NCBI GenBank assembly: GCA_016785225.1
Contig: JAFBJZ010000874.1
Span: forward strand, 2,969,501 to 3,033,500
DNA: 64,000 bases
Source of the DNA: Psettodes erumei
Taxonomy: Eukaryota > Chordata > Actinopteri > Pleuronectiformes > Psettodidae
Reading direction: 5' to 3'
Below, in pieces: positions 13,411 to 25,267 of this stretch. Position 1 is the first letter of the stretch. Every line of letters begins with the position of its first letter. The translations under genes were made by a program, and so were the position numbers. Under the pieces are notes generated by a model. The model did no database searches, was not told where the DNA came from, and saw only the letters and a list, made by a program, of their open reading frames with translations.

Positions 13411-15179
13411 CTATTCCACTGATTCAACATTCAGATGAGAATTAATACTACATAATAGTGAGCCAGACAAAAAAATAAATGCAACACTGTCACCACTGTC
13501 AGCCAAACATGACTGTTTTAAATTGTATGGTCATTATTGCAGTTTAATTAATGCCATTTTATGTTTATTCTTATTTACTAGAATAGATTTGTCTTTTTTT
13601 TCTTTTTTTACAGTATTTCATCCTCCATGTCCCAAATACATATGTAAATATCAAAGAGCAACAGAGACTTTTTATTTCTTTTGAAGTTCAAACTGTGAAG
13701 TTAAAATGTTTTCATTAACTGCATTTGCGCTGGTGGTTTGATGCCACAGTGACATTTAAATGTACTGAATCTTGCCTGTGCCTTGTTTGCAGTATAAATA
13801 TTGAACAGTACATTAACCACGCAGACCAAATACAATTGACTCCATCAGTACCAGATTGCAGATGAGTACTCTCATCAATCAGCCCTGTGCCTTTCTGCAG
13901 ACAGACGGTAGCAGTCGCATCCTTAACTGCTTCCATTATAAAATGTATTGTTGATGAAGTTGAGCTTGCTACATTTGCATCTGCATTTTAACAGCAGGAC
14001 TCTTTGCGCTGTCATTGTATGTGTTTTTGACTGGAGCCGATGCCTCCTTGTCCTCTTTTTAATTACCTGTCACTGTCTTATGAAAAATGTTTGATGATGA
14101 TGATGATGATTTATTTAAACAAATATAGCTGTGGCCAAAACAGTAATATATTTTAAGTTTCACAGCAACCTATTTATTTCAGATCTAATATATCAGGCTG
14201 ATCTATTTGAAGTGTCTTTGATTGATGCTCTGAAGTCAGGGATATGTGAAACTTTTTTGACATAATTGTCAGCAAATGGATCTGAGGTCTGCTGTTTCCC
14301 TGAATTCAATTTTTCATATTGGTTGATATTGCGCTTTTGTTGCTGCTGCCTTGACAAAGAAGAACGTCATGCCAGTCGTAACTCTGACCTGGTTGAGATG
14401 ACTGATGTGAAATTTGTCAGTAATGTGAAAAAAAAGCCATCACCCTCTAAAACAAAAGCTGGACCTTGATATTCGCATTACATCAGGTACCATTATTTGT
14501 CTGGAAGAGCTAAGAAAAGGTGTCATATAAGATTGTCAGACAGACATAAAGTGCCTAACTTGTCCCTTTCAGTACCCGGACACTGAAAGGTAAATCAGTT
14601 CAACACATATCCGACAAACAATAAACTGTGTTTTATGATGAACTACTTCTGCCGTCTCTCATTTATACTGATGTCATTACATTATACTATGGATTCATAG
14701 AGTCTGTTTGGGTGTACGGCAGGAACTGTACAATTCATGGGGGTGTCACTGGGGAGTCATGAATAAAGCCAGATGACACCTTGACTCGGAAACACGCAGT
14801 TCCCGCTGTGATTCATGCACAGTTGTCTGGCCGGAGTGCTGTCGGGGGAAATGAATGCAGCAGGCTCATAGACTGTCGCCAAATTTCTGAGGCCGCACAG
14901 TGGAAAGTTATAGTACAGTATGCTGAGGAGGATAACACTGCTAAGAAGCTTCTTAGAGCCAGTGCTACAGATGCTATTACTGTGGGAAGATACACCTGTT
15001 AAATTACAAATTTACTCTTAGTATTCCAGTTTGGGTTTTTTTCCCCATTGAATTGAGGATGATCTGCAGTGCACATAATTCATTTGCAGCTTGCAAAAAT
15101 ACCAGCATGGTCCTTTAAACAGAAAACCATGAGAGACGCTGACAAAGATCTGCAATCAGTAAATTGTACCTGAAGAAAC
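13411..15179. other. Gap between convergent pou1f1 and chmp2b
   Basis: No exon recognised. It is AT-rich, with a short (TGA)n run at 14092-14110. Open frames here have no visible similarity or splice support. Confidence 0.6.
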
Positions 15180-15185
15180 TTTATT
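15180..15185 (-). terminator. chmp2b poly(A) signal candidate
   Basis: TTTATT on the + strand reads AATAAA on the minus strand, about 1.6 kb past the chmp2b stop. A 3' UTR of that size would be reasonable for CHMP2B. Other near-matches exist, so the actual site is uncertain. Confidence 0.35.
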
Positions 15186-15626
15186 CCTTATAAAAGCCAT
15201 AAACCCTTTACAGAGTAACTTTACAATGACTGAGAAGAAAACAAAGATGAGTACATACATAAAGAGTGGGAATCTCTTAATGCCTTCAATGCCAAATTCT
15301 GTTAAAACTGTGTTTCCACTTACAACCACAAAAGACTATTAAAAAGGTAGACGTAAGAATGATATACTGGGAAAAAAAACAATCTAATTTTGAACTGGAC
15401 ATGTCAGATACATGCAAGAATGGAAAATTTTTTACTTTAATTTGGCAATGGGAAATCAGTACAGTAGCAAAGGGCCGGACAGAGAGGGAAAGACTCCATT
15501 AATATGAGTTGATGCCTCAGCCACTGTCCCAAAGCCTGAAGCTGGCTGATAAACCACTACAAGATTTCTCTTGGATCACAGTGTCATTTTTTGTCTTTTA
15601 GCAAACACTTTGTTGTTTTGCTGCTG

Positions 15627-15675
<49 letters not shown>

Positions 15676-16777
15676 TGTGTATTTGTGGGTGAGGCAGCTT
15701 AAAACAGCAAATGACAGTAACTGCACAGCAGCCGAAAGAGAAGAGGGACTGCAGGACCAGTGCCATCCCACAATCACTGTGTAAATCCTAAATCCAATGT
15801 AAAGACACACAATCCGATAGGAAGCATCAACAAAGAAGCCAAGAAAAAAAAAACAAAAAAAAAAAAATCTACTTTGATTTCTCAGTAGCATCAAACAATC
15901 GGTTCAAATCTCTTTGATATACCAGTCTCTCATTAGTCCCAATTTGTGTTTGGTTACATTCTCATTCTCACAATCTGTACAGCAATGCAACTTCAGTGGT
16001 GCTAATTAGATACAACGCATTTTGCCTTCAAATCAATCTGTCTCATCATCATCTCATGCAAGCGAATGCCTTGACTGAACCCAGGGGCCTCGGTGTCAGC
16101 TACACCTTTCACATGCGTAATGACTGTCAAACGCTCGCCTTCACTTCCTGTTGTACCGCTAGATTTTAAAAAAAAAACATGATGAATACTTATCCAGTGG
16201 GCCAGGTTGTTTTCTTTGAGGGGTGACAGTTATAAATCAGATGGGCTTTAAATTAACTCATGGCAACAAAGATAGCAGGTACATAGTGTGAGAAGGCAAA
16301 ATACAAGTCCCATCTGCTTAGTGACAACCCCCTAAGCTCTTTTTAATTACCATGCAGCATCCATCTCCTGTCACGCAAAAGCTGATAGATTATAGGACTA
16401 ACTCAAGTTTAACCAAGACATCAGACGGGAGAAAGTTAAATCCAAGGTGACGCACACACTGTAGCCCTTATAAAGACCTGAGTGTGGGGTAGTGTAGATG
16501 GTTCTTCAGGTCAAGCATCTGTTATCGGTCCACTGTGAGTCTGCGGCCGCTCTGACGTCATCATAAATATTATTTTCGCATAAATAGATGAGATTTTTTT
16601 TTTTGTCTCCATGATCTGTAAGGCAACCTGCTGAAGGATGTGAGAACATGTGTGTTAATGTATATCTTAATGTGTGTGTGTCGGCGTGCACCCTTTGTTG
16701 CACCTGTCGCAGTCTGCATCGATCAGTATTATACGTTGCACTGGTTTATCACGCGAACATGAACGGGAAGGCGACGA
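15186..16777 (-). other. Probable chmp2b 3' untranslated region
   Basis: No coding potential in either strand. It contains a (GT)n run at 15629-15673, an A-rich patch at 15841-15868, and otherwise unremarkable AT-rich DNA. It is assigned as UTR only because it lies between the stop codon and the first good minus-strand poly(A) signal. Confidence 0.35.
15629..15673. repeat. (GT)n microsatellite
   Basis: About 22 GT units within the presumed chmp2b 3' UTR; read as CA on the transcript strand. Confidence 0.95.
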
Positions 16778-18492
16778 TTAGTCCACTCCCAGAGCTCGGA
16801 GCTGTCTCTCAATCTCGTCGTCGGAGATCGTGGCTTGTTTGGAGGAGGCGGCGCCGGGGACGCTCTTTCCTGCAGCTGGAGCTCTCACCATCTGGAAAAA
16901 TGCACGTGGGGGAGAAAAATCCCATTAGCGGGCACACTCAACTGAAATCGCACACACACACCACCACACACAATCACAAAACTTGGTACATATCATAAGG
17001 GTGGCCGCACATTTACGGTCAATGCTACTGCAAAGCCATTAGTTTAACTCCATGTACACATTCACACTTTGTAAGCGACGTGCGATGCCCCTTAAAATGA
17101 CTATAACCCATCTAAGCTGTAATGCAAGCAGGTGTCATTTCAACATTTTCTTTGATTTCATCTTCTTTTGCAAGAAAAAAAAGTTTAAGACTTTACTTTT
17201 CAACAGTTTTGGAATCTCTTTTTTACAGGGTTTGTAGGCTAATAGTAAAATATTTTCTCTGCAGCCACAATGAGGCTTTTTAACTGATAGTGTCTTAAAA
17301 ACCTGGCACTTCCCACCAAAAGGCAGAAATAAATTATGCGGAACACAATTAGAATTACTATAAAATGACTTTTGTAAAAAAAAAAAATCACCTTTGGATC
17401 TGCTGAAAAAGTACGCTGCCTTTGTTGTTTTCCCCCACACACGCTTAAATACATGACACATTTAATTCCACACATGGTAAATTCCTTTCAGCTTCAGGGT
17501 TGATTGTTTGGATTTTCTACCAAAGTGCACGATACAATATCCGCCTTGTTCTTTTATTGTGAACTCCCCCGAATGCAAAAACACGTTTGCAGGTTTTCAT
17601 GAAACCAGCTGTTTGGGCTCCAGCTTCCTTCATTGGGCAATTTGTGGGTTTGTGTATTGTGCCTTTGAGAGGCGATAACTCATGGAGCCCCCCAGGGGGA
17701 GCCAGACGCACGGCAGATGGCCAGGCTGGCAGTTACAGTATACGGCGCTGGAAGAGCTGAGGGCGAGCCCCACCGTGTGGCAGCTGGAGCACATTTTAAC
17801 AGCGGAGTAAAAGACGTGTGGAGCGCTTATTGTGCAGTCCACGTTGCCGGAGGATGTGCACTCCGCAGAGAGCAGTTCGATCTGTAAAATGTGCCGTAAA
17901 ACTTTATGTTTTAACTGCTGTATCACTCCTGTGTGATTACACTTGAATACGAGTAAATGAAATCACCGATGTCCGTGTGCTTAAAGCGTTTTCTCACAGC
18001 GGGTGCTGTAAAATTAAAAGGTATGTGTGTATATATGAGGTTCCTCCCTCTCACTCTCGTTTCTAATCTCTTTACCTTTCCTGAGATCTCAATGCCGATC
18101 TCATCCAGAACCTGGTTGACAATGTCCTGAGATTCTTCCTCATCCCCGGACTCATCAAAGATCTCATCCAAAGTGTCGTTGACTGGACAGATAATGAGAC
18201 AGGGAGGGATGAGATAAGGACAGACAGGTCAATTAAGTCACACACAATGATTTTCTGTCACAGACTGGTTTGTAGAATGAGATAGCTTTTGGCCAACTTT
18301 TGAAACATTTTACATTTGCAAATACATGTATTAGTGGACGCCTGTGTGTTAGCATTTATTACTTGAAATTAGAAAGCCAGTCCACATATTTCAAATCTGA
18401 TTTGTACACATCACGTCACACCACACGTCACTCCTTGCACCAGTTCACACATACCTCCACAATCTGGTTTTGCAAGTGTGTAAATACCAGAG

Positions 18493-18540
<48 letters not shown>

Positions 18541-21500
18541 ATGTGCGTGCGTGTACTGGTGTATCCTCACTCATGTCCTCGGTCATGCCCATCTTCATGT
18601 TCTCCTTCTGGAAGTCCTGCATGGTCTTCAGGGTCTTCTGTGGATCCATCTTTTTATTGACTGCCTGCATCGTCTGTTGACAGAATAAACGGACGTTAGA
18701 GAATGAATCTTACGGTTTTTGCTGCTGCTGAGCACAAGCAGCACACTGTAAGAACCGCTCTTCAGCCAAGAAACAAAAAAGGGGATTGTTTTTTCATGTG
18801 GGTAAATTCCCTTTTTTACAGACACGTTAACGAAGAAGCAAATTCCAGATGATTTCAAGACTTGTTACAAATCAGTGTCCCCAGGATATATTAGCTTGGT
18901 TGACATAGCCTCCAGAAAACCTGCTCTGCAATTACCGTATTAGCACATTTGCATATAATAAGTGTTAAAACAACACGAGCTAACTCAGGAATTATGCATC
19001 TTCTTCCTTCCTGTATAAGATCAGCAGTAATGTGGCCTACTTTCCGCCGCTCAGCCACACACACACACACACACACAAAACAGAGCAGACACTTTGCTTT
19101 AGCTGACATACTCCACCAAATCATGCTAACCCAGAGCTTCCAATACTGTGGGTGGAAAGCGCTGCACCTCATTCACTGGAAAAAAAAAAGCTGAATGGAA
19201 GCTTCACCTTTTTTTTGTTTCCTAGGAAAAGCCTGCTCGTCAGATTCTGCAAGCGTCTGACATAAAACAATTAGCACATTTTCCCCTCACACGAGCAAAG
19301 CCACCTCCACCTCACCACACTCCATTAAACTGAAGCCTAATTACATTTGACCTGCCTGTGTTTGTGGAGTCTGACCCGGGACAGTGCATCGCTCCTGGCC
19401 AATCACTGCCTTTCGCACTTCATTAACCAACAACGCTACAAGACGTGATTTTAAACACGAGCAGACCCCACAGTAATACTTCATACATTCTTTCGACATT
19501 TGTGACAAAGGAATTCTCGCTGTTCCAAGATATAAAGACGATAAATTCGGGAGGTCCACAACAGGTTGTCTTTTTTTTTTTTTTTTAAACAGCGCGGCCC
19601 TTTCTTCTTACGTCTTAAGTCTCTTAAGTCAACAGATCAATTCAACACACGTTCAATATTTGGAAACCTGACTTCAGACCAGCTGAACTGAACGACGGGG
19701 TTGGGGACTTTACCTTGGCCGTGGCAGACATGGCGCCAGCCATTTTCATTTGGGAGTTCATGACCTTCGTCTGCGTCGACATGGAGGTGACCTTGGAGCT
19801 GACGGCGTATGTCCGGTTTTTCTGCTTCCTCAGCTGGACCAGCTGCTTGGCCAGGATCTTACAGGCCTCCCGGTTACCACTCTTTGCCATTTTCTTGATC
19901 TCTGCCTCCTGGAGAGGAAAAAGACTGGGATTTAGACTTAGACATGTTTTGTTGGAATCCATTCTGCTTAACGCAAAAGCCCCGGAAATTTTCGCGATGA
20001 ACTTTGTGGTGTTCACCGTGCGCCACCAATATTCCATCTGTTTTGGCAACACTACATGCTCGACCATGCCAAAGGACAAACTGAGATCTGGATGGAGAGG
20101 GAGCTTTTAACACATTCATCACTTGGCAGGGAAGCTTCTGTTTCTAGAAGTGTATCAGTCCATATCAACTCCGACGGTCGGTCTATATCTTGTGCCTTCG
20201 TCCTCCCACACACTTCTTACAAAACCCCCCCAGAATGTCGTCTTCGTGCCTTGCATTAGAAGTACATGCACTGTGTACTGATATAAAAACATATCCGCGA
20301 CGCTCCTGGGAGACCAGCGTGTTTGCAAATATAAACACAGCAAACGCAGTCGTCCGGATCAAATGTTATTCGCTGGCAGGCAAATGCGCTCGCGTGGCTT
20401 TGGTAAACACCAGAAAACACACCGATGCCCACAAGGTTCCCGCGTGTGTGGGCCTAAATGTGGGAGCCTCCCAAGAGAACAGAGCGGAGCTCCGGGTTAC
20501 GGCAAACTAGCCAGGCCTCTCAGCACTGCGGCGCGCGACTGCTCCAGCACGTCTCGTTTATTTCTCTTGCGCGCGTTGAAAGCATCCTCTTCAGGAAGCA
20601 ACAGTCAATTATTAATGCTCGACAGCGCAGAAGCAACAGACAGTCTGGCTCTCTGTCTCGCGCACACAACAGGTGCATTTGTCTCGGTTTGCATTCAGCC
20701 GCTCGCGAGGAGAAAAGAAAAAGGCAACGACGGATGTCGGGAGGAGAAATAATTAGTGCTGTGCAAGGGGGGAAGAAAATAATAATCACTTCAGTTGCAG
20801 CTGACATGATTGTCAGCTGCACTGTCATCTGAAAAACTATGAATGCATTAACAGGGAATAAGACAGAGATGAGAGTGGTGGGGCTGCAGCTGATCTGCAG
20901 CTTTTAATGCCTTATTTACTGTCCTGTTGGAAAAGGCGGGAGGAGGAGGTGGGGGGGCGTGATGGATGGAAAGTGCTCTCCTCGACGTGGAGGAATGCAG
21001 CGAACAACCGGGTGGCTGTTAGGCTCGGCCCGGTAGTCACGGGGAATCTGTATCGACAAGGGCCGAGAGATTTCTCTGAACAGACAATGTGGCGAATTTT
21101 ACTGAAGATGTTCCGCTGTTTCTCTCGATGTCTGGAGGAAGCCGAATTCCACATGGTCTAAAATTGACCAAAACTCAAAAACAACCAAGAAAAAGAAACA
21201 AGCTCGGCCTTCCAATTTAATCATGAATATTAATTATCCTGCCAAGCTGGAAAACTCATGCATGCCCCAGTTTGCTGAACGTGGACCTTCTCAACATGCC
21301 TGTATCTTTCCTCTTTATAATTAAATATCGATAAATATATTCTAATTTATCAAGTCCTATAAAAATGCATGGATTGAAAAGCACTTTGATCTTCGGGGGA
21401 TAATCACTGCACCGGGTCATTGTTGTGCAGTGCGCCTGTGCAAAGCGTGCGTGGTGGGAGGGGCGGCAGACAGTCACGATTGTGCTGAACTGCAAATATA

Positions 21501-24500
21501 GGTCATTTCCATTTCTTAGCCAACGTATCTTTTATTCACAACGTGCAGAAAAGCTTGAAACAAGAAAAAAAAAGTTGACTAATTAGCGGAAACCATTAAT
21601 GAGAAATAAAAGTGTGGTTCCCCGGGGAGGCAATTATGTCCTGTATGATATTTGCTTAATACAACAGAGGGGAGAGGACACAGCTGGCTTCTTTCATCTT
21701 TCAGAGAGGGGAAATATTGTGTTGCGTCGGCGACGTAACCTCACCGCATGACGGTGAGTGTGTGTGAGAGAGTGAGAGAGAGAGAGAGAGAGCTCTCGCT
21801 TGCCCGCAGCAGAGCCACCGATCTAGTCTGTTCATTTAAACCCATTAGTTAGCAACGTCTCTTCGAGCAGGGGGTCTTAATAAAGAGTTGACGCAATATG
21901 TAGAAATCTATGGAAGATGCCTTCCGTAATTTTTTTTTTGTTCCTGAATGTGTGTGTGTGTGTTCCCACCATTTGTTTCTCTTGTTTCTCCAGTGCCGCT
22001 CTGTCCCTGGTGATCTGTCTCTGAGTGCCACGCAACTCCTTAGACTGCTCCTTGATTATGTCTATGGGGGAGAGAGAGCAAGTAAGAAGGACAGATCAGT
22101 CAATGCTCTGTCAAAAAATATATACACACACACAATACCTGTACATGTATAAACCCCCATCAACCTTGTTTTCAATACCACAATGCAAATACACACTCTG
22201 TGTCGCGAGGTGATTATTTGCATGAATTTCCACGTCAGCCCAAAACACTTCAGCTTTGTCCAAATTCCCTCCTTTAACCTCGACCCTCAGTTTGTGGTGA
22301 AAAACAAAACGTGAAGTGACGGCAACACAACTCCAGTCTCAGAACCTGGCCTCACTCGCGACTTGCACATCCCGCATAATCAGAAGCTACACGCACGGAG
22401 AGCAGCATTGGCTTTTTAAGTCAAAATCATCCTCGACCACATCTTTTTTTTTTTTTTTTGAGGCGCTCCTCAATGCGCCGCATCTGCAGCAGTGAAATAT
22501 GGGCTGCCGAGGATGCAGAAGTTTTTTTCAATTCGGACGCCACCATAATTCCTGTGCAATGCAGTAAGACAGGGCAGGGTCTATATCAGCTGCGTGGAAG
22601 AAATGATAAGCATCTACTCGGTGAGCATGTCTGAGCGCCCACATGCACACACACAAAAAAAGAAATGCCAAGGGGGTTAATCGGCAGCACGCAGAGAACA
22701 CGCTCCGACACTGCCAACTGCAGAAGTGCCTGGACAGTTCACGCCAATGTTGTGTCATCTGAGATAACGCATGACCCTGAAGTCACACGTTCATCTGTCG
22801 CTTTTAAGTGAGGGATGACCCGAGCAATCAGAGTCACACAAACACACCTTCAGAACATGGGGAGAGAAAACCAATGCAGTTGCAGTTATGGCATTTTTAA
22901 CTCAATTTATTCTGGACACGACCTTTAGTAAAATACACAGTAGAGCTTAAAGTTTGAAGTACCTCAGGCTACTTGGGGAAAAAAAAATTATATATATATA
23001 TACACATTTTTAACCATTTTAATTAGAGATGAATCCTTAATCCCCCTAACCCTAACCCTATTCATTAAATAAAGTGAAATTACAGAAAAAATATATTCAA
23101 AGAATTCTTTAAGTCAACTCACCGATGTCAAGTCAACTCATTAAGTCAACTAAGGTCAGCTTTTTTATAAAGCTAAAAATCACAAATTACAAAATTCTTC
23201 TTCCAAGGACTTGCAGAACAAACACCACCCTCTATCTTATGACCCATTCAAATAATAATAAAAAATATATATACAGGAATTATACATAAAAAAGGTAAAC
23301 ATTATGTTAAATGATAAAATATAATGAATAAAATAATAAAATAAAATAAAATAAAATAAGGGGCTGAACAATACATTTCTAAACCACAGAATCAACTCTA
23401 TATTCATGCTATATGAAAGGAAAAAATCCCTTTTCAGAAAAAAAAAGTGAACCACTCAAAACGTAGGTATTCGTTCTGAGAAGTTCAACAATCGTGAACT
23501 TGGTCAAGTTACGTCAGAGCTGTGGACCACTTGTGAGATCGCATAAGGTGACGTGCCGCCAACGTCTCAAAGTGGGAGGGATATCACCCTACAAATGTGT
23601 GTGATCAAATCCCCCCCCCCCCATTCGCCAAATAACCAGAATCCACTTCAACCACCTCACCCGGGGCAACGGCGGAAAAGAAAAAAAAACTATGTCTGGA
23701 TTGCAATAGATGAGAGAAATTAAGAACGCAGGAGGATGGAGCGCTACGAAATGTCAAAGAGTTGAGAAGACCTGATAGTGGCTCGTCATGGAGGTGGCGG
23801 TAACACAGCACAGTAAGTACAGTATGCATTGTGGGCGAAACCAGGAGGACAATGATGGGAGGAGTAGGTAGGTGGTGCTGTGAAAGGATTTGCCTTCACC
23901 AACAGATCCTATTTTTTAGTGCACATATACTTTGATATTTTTGCGAATTTCTCCCCGCGACTAAGTTTAGGTCAAGTCCAGGGGAGGGGAAGTTTATTCT
24001 GTGTTTTCTCTGGAAATCCAGCCCCATGAGTGAACATAATCATTATCTGAAACAGAATAATTGATTCATTAAATTAAAAACAGAGCAGCTGAGAGTTTTC
24101 GATTTTGACCTTGTGAGGCTGATTACCTAGCCTGGAGAGAAATACTGAAATGTTTTGATTGAAAGGCTTTTCAGAATTATGACACCAGTGCATTACTGAC
24201 TAAAATTAACATATGCAACTATTATAGCAGCATGACAGCCCTCTCATTACATTACACAATTTAACCACACCAATGGAAATTCAACCATGGTTCGTTTTTT
24301 TCACAGCAGAGCAAGGAATTTGCTTTAGAGTGTCAATCCCAAATGGACAGTGACATGGCTTTATTAGCGTCTTCCTGAGAAACACAATGTGAGGAAGAGT
24401 GGCTCCTGGATTCATTTGAACATGATAATCAATGACAGAATATAAAAGTTAAGACAGATGTTAGATATTCGACATGACATGTTTTACGTCTTGACAGTAA

Positions 24501-24867
24501 TTTTAGGATAATTCGGGCTGTTTCCCATTTCTGATTCAGTCACTGGACAACAATTACTTAACCTGAGCTGTAGTGTGGCAAAAACAACAGCACACAGCTA
24601 ACGATTACCGCAATACTGTTGTTCAGAGTTACACTGAAATGCAGCCACATGCAACGGGAACAGGCTCTCGTGAGCTGCATTACGTCTAGTTTTAGACTTA
24701 GGCCAACAACGGAACTGGTGACTCAGACCCAGAACGGGTTTAACCGGTTAAATGTGGAAAGCTAATTTCAGGTGAAACAACACAGCCGGGCTAAAAACAA
24801 GTTAGCTAGCTTTTTCACACACAGCAAACTTACCATCGACAGTCTTCTTCTTGAAAAGGGAAGCCAT
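16778..24867 (-). CDS. chmp2b: CHMP2B, ESCRT-III subunit (6 coding exons)
   Basis: Seen on the minus strand: exons 24834-24867, 21970-22061, 19714-19908, 18571-18673, 18076-18182 and 16778-16891 join to 645 nt, 214 residues (human has 213). It begins MASLFKKKTVD, continues with the basic helical hairpin containing AVSSKVTSMSTQTKVM, then an acidic segment (DEEESQDIVNQVLDEIG), and ends DDEIERQLRALGVD, the C-terminal MIT-interacting motif that recruits VPS4. Known: CHMP2B polymerises with other ESCRT-III proteins on endosomal and other membranes to drive scission; loss of its C-terminus in human causes a frontotemporal dementia. All introns are GT-AG and phases agree. The exon 2 donor is non-ideal (GTGGGA). 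Head-to-head and tail-to-tail neighbours match human synteny with POU1F1 and VGLL3. The frame is intact. Confidence 0.97.
18496..18538. repeat. (GT)n microsatellite in chmp2b intron 4
   Basis: About 21 units. On the chmp2b transcript this is (CA)n beginning about 32 nt after the exon 4 donor, in an intron of only 388 bases. Confidence 0.95.
19909..21969 (-). other. chmp2b intron 2
   Basis: 2.06 kb. It contains a CpG-rich segment at about 20,280-20,760 (with GCGCGC at 20,531 and 20,571). Elsewhere it is AT-rich. No further exon recognised. Confidence 0.6.
21756..21792. repeat. GT then GA simple repeat in chmp2b intron 2
   Basis: A short GT run passes into (AG)n. It lies about 180 bases beyond the exon 2 donor on the minus strand. 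Confidence 0.9.
23043..23060. repeat. Short interstitial telomere-like repeat
   Basis: About two and a half CCCTAA units. Too short to indicate a fusion point; it may be chance or repair-derived. Confidence 0.5.
23331..23359. repeat. (AAAAT)n simple repeat
   Basis: About five AAAAT/ATAAA units in an AT-rich part of chmp2b intron 1. Confidence 0.85.
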
Positions 24868-25057
24868 GTCGCTGCTATGTGTCAACTTAAAATGCCAGAT
24901 ACAAAGTCTATGCTGATATACGGTGTTTCTCCTAACGTTAAGACCGCCGTTTAGCCGTCGGACCGGGGCGGCGGGTCAGTTTAGCAGCCTCGATTTCCTG
25001 GTTGACTTTTCTGTTGTCGGAGTTCCTCCTTCAGCTGACTGACTCAACTGCTCCGCG

Positions 25058-25065
25058 TGACGTCA
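25058..25065. promoter_or_regulatory. Full palindromic CRE in the chmp2b promoter
   Basis: TGACGTCA, the complete CREB/ATF site, sits about 190 bases upstream of the chmp2b start codon in a locally GC- and CpG-rich stretch (24951-25085). The location and the quality of the motif suggest a housekeeping-type promoter. The transcription start itself cannot be read from the sequence. Confidence 0.6.
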
Positions 25066-25234
25066 CGGCGGGACTCTCACACTGCGTTCACTTGTACCTC
25101 GTAAAATGCCATATCGCGATCACAAAATTGTCGGCTGGCATGCCAAAAAAGATAATTAACGGAGACAATGTTGCGTCTGTGTTCTGTTTGACGCTAAATC
25201 CTATGTCTCAATGATCAGTAAGATGAAAGATGTC

Positions 25235-25267
25235 CATACTATCACCGACCATGAGGGTGATAGTATG
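25235..25267. repeat. Perfect 12-bp inverted repeat upstream of chmp2b
   Basis: CATACTATCACC at 25235-25246 is exactly complementary to GGTGATAGTATG at 25256-25267 with a 9-base spacer. It lies about 370 bases upstream of the chmp2b start codon. Confidence 0.85.

Larger units (their letters stand above)
22062..24833 (-). other. chmp2b intron 1
   Basis: 2.77 kb. It contains a telomere-like CCCTAA stretch at 23043-23060, an (AAAAT)n run at 23331-23359 and a C12 homopolymer near 23611. No exon recognised. Confidence 0.65.

Noticed and set aside
23043..23060. Telomere-like CCCTAA repeat as a chromosome fusion scar
   Set aside because: Only about two and a half units, well within chance or repair insertion.
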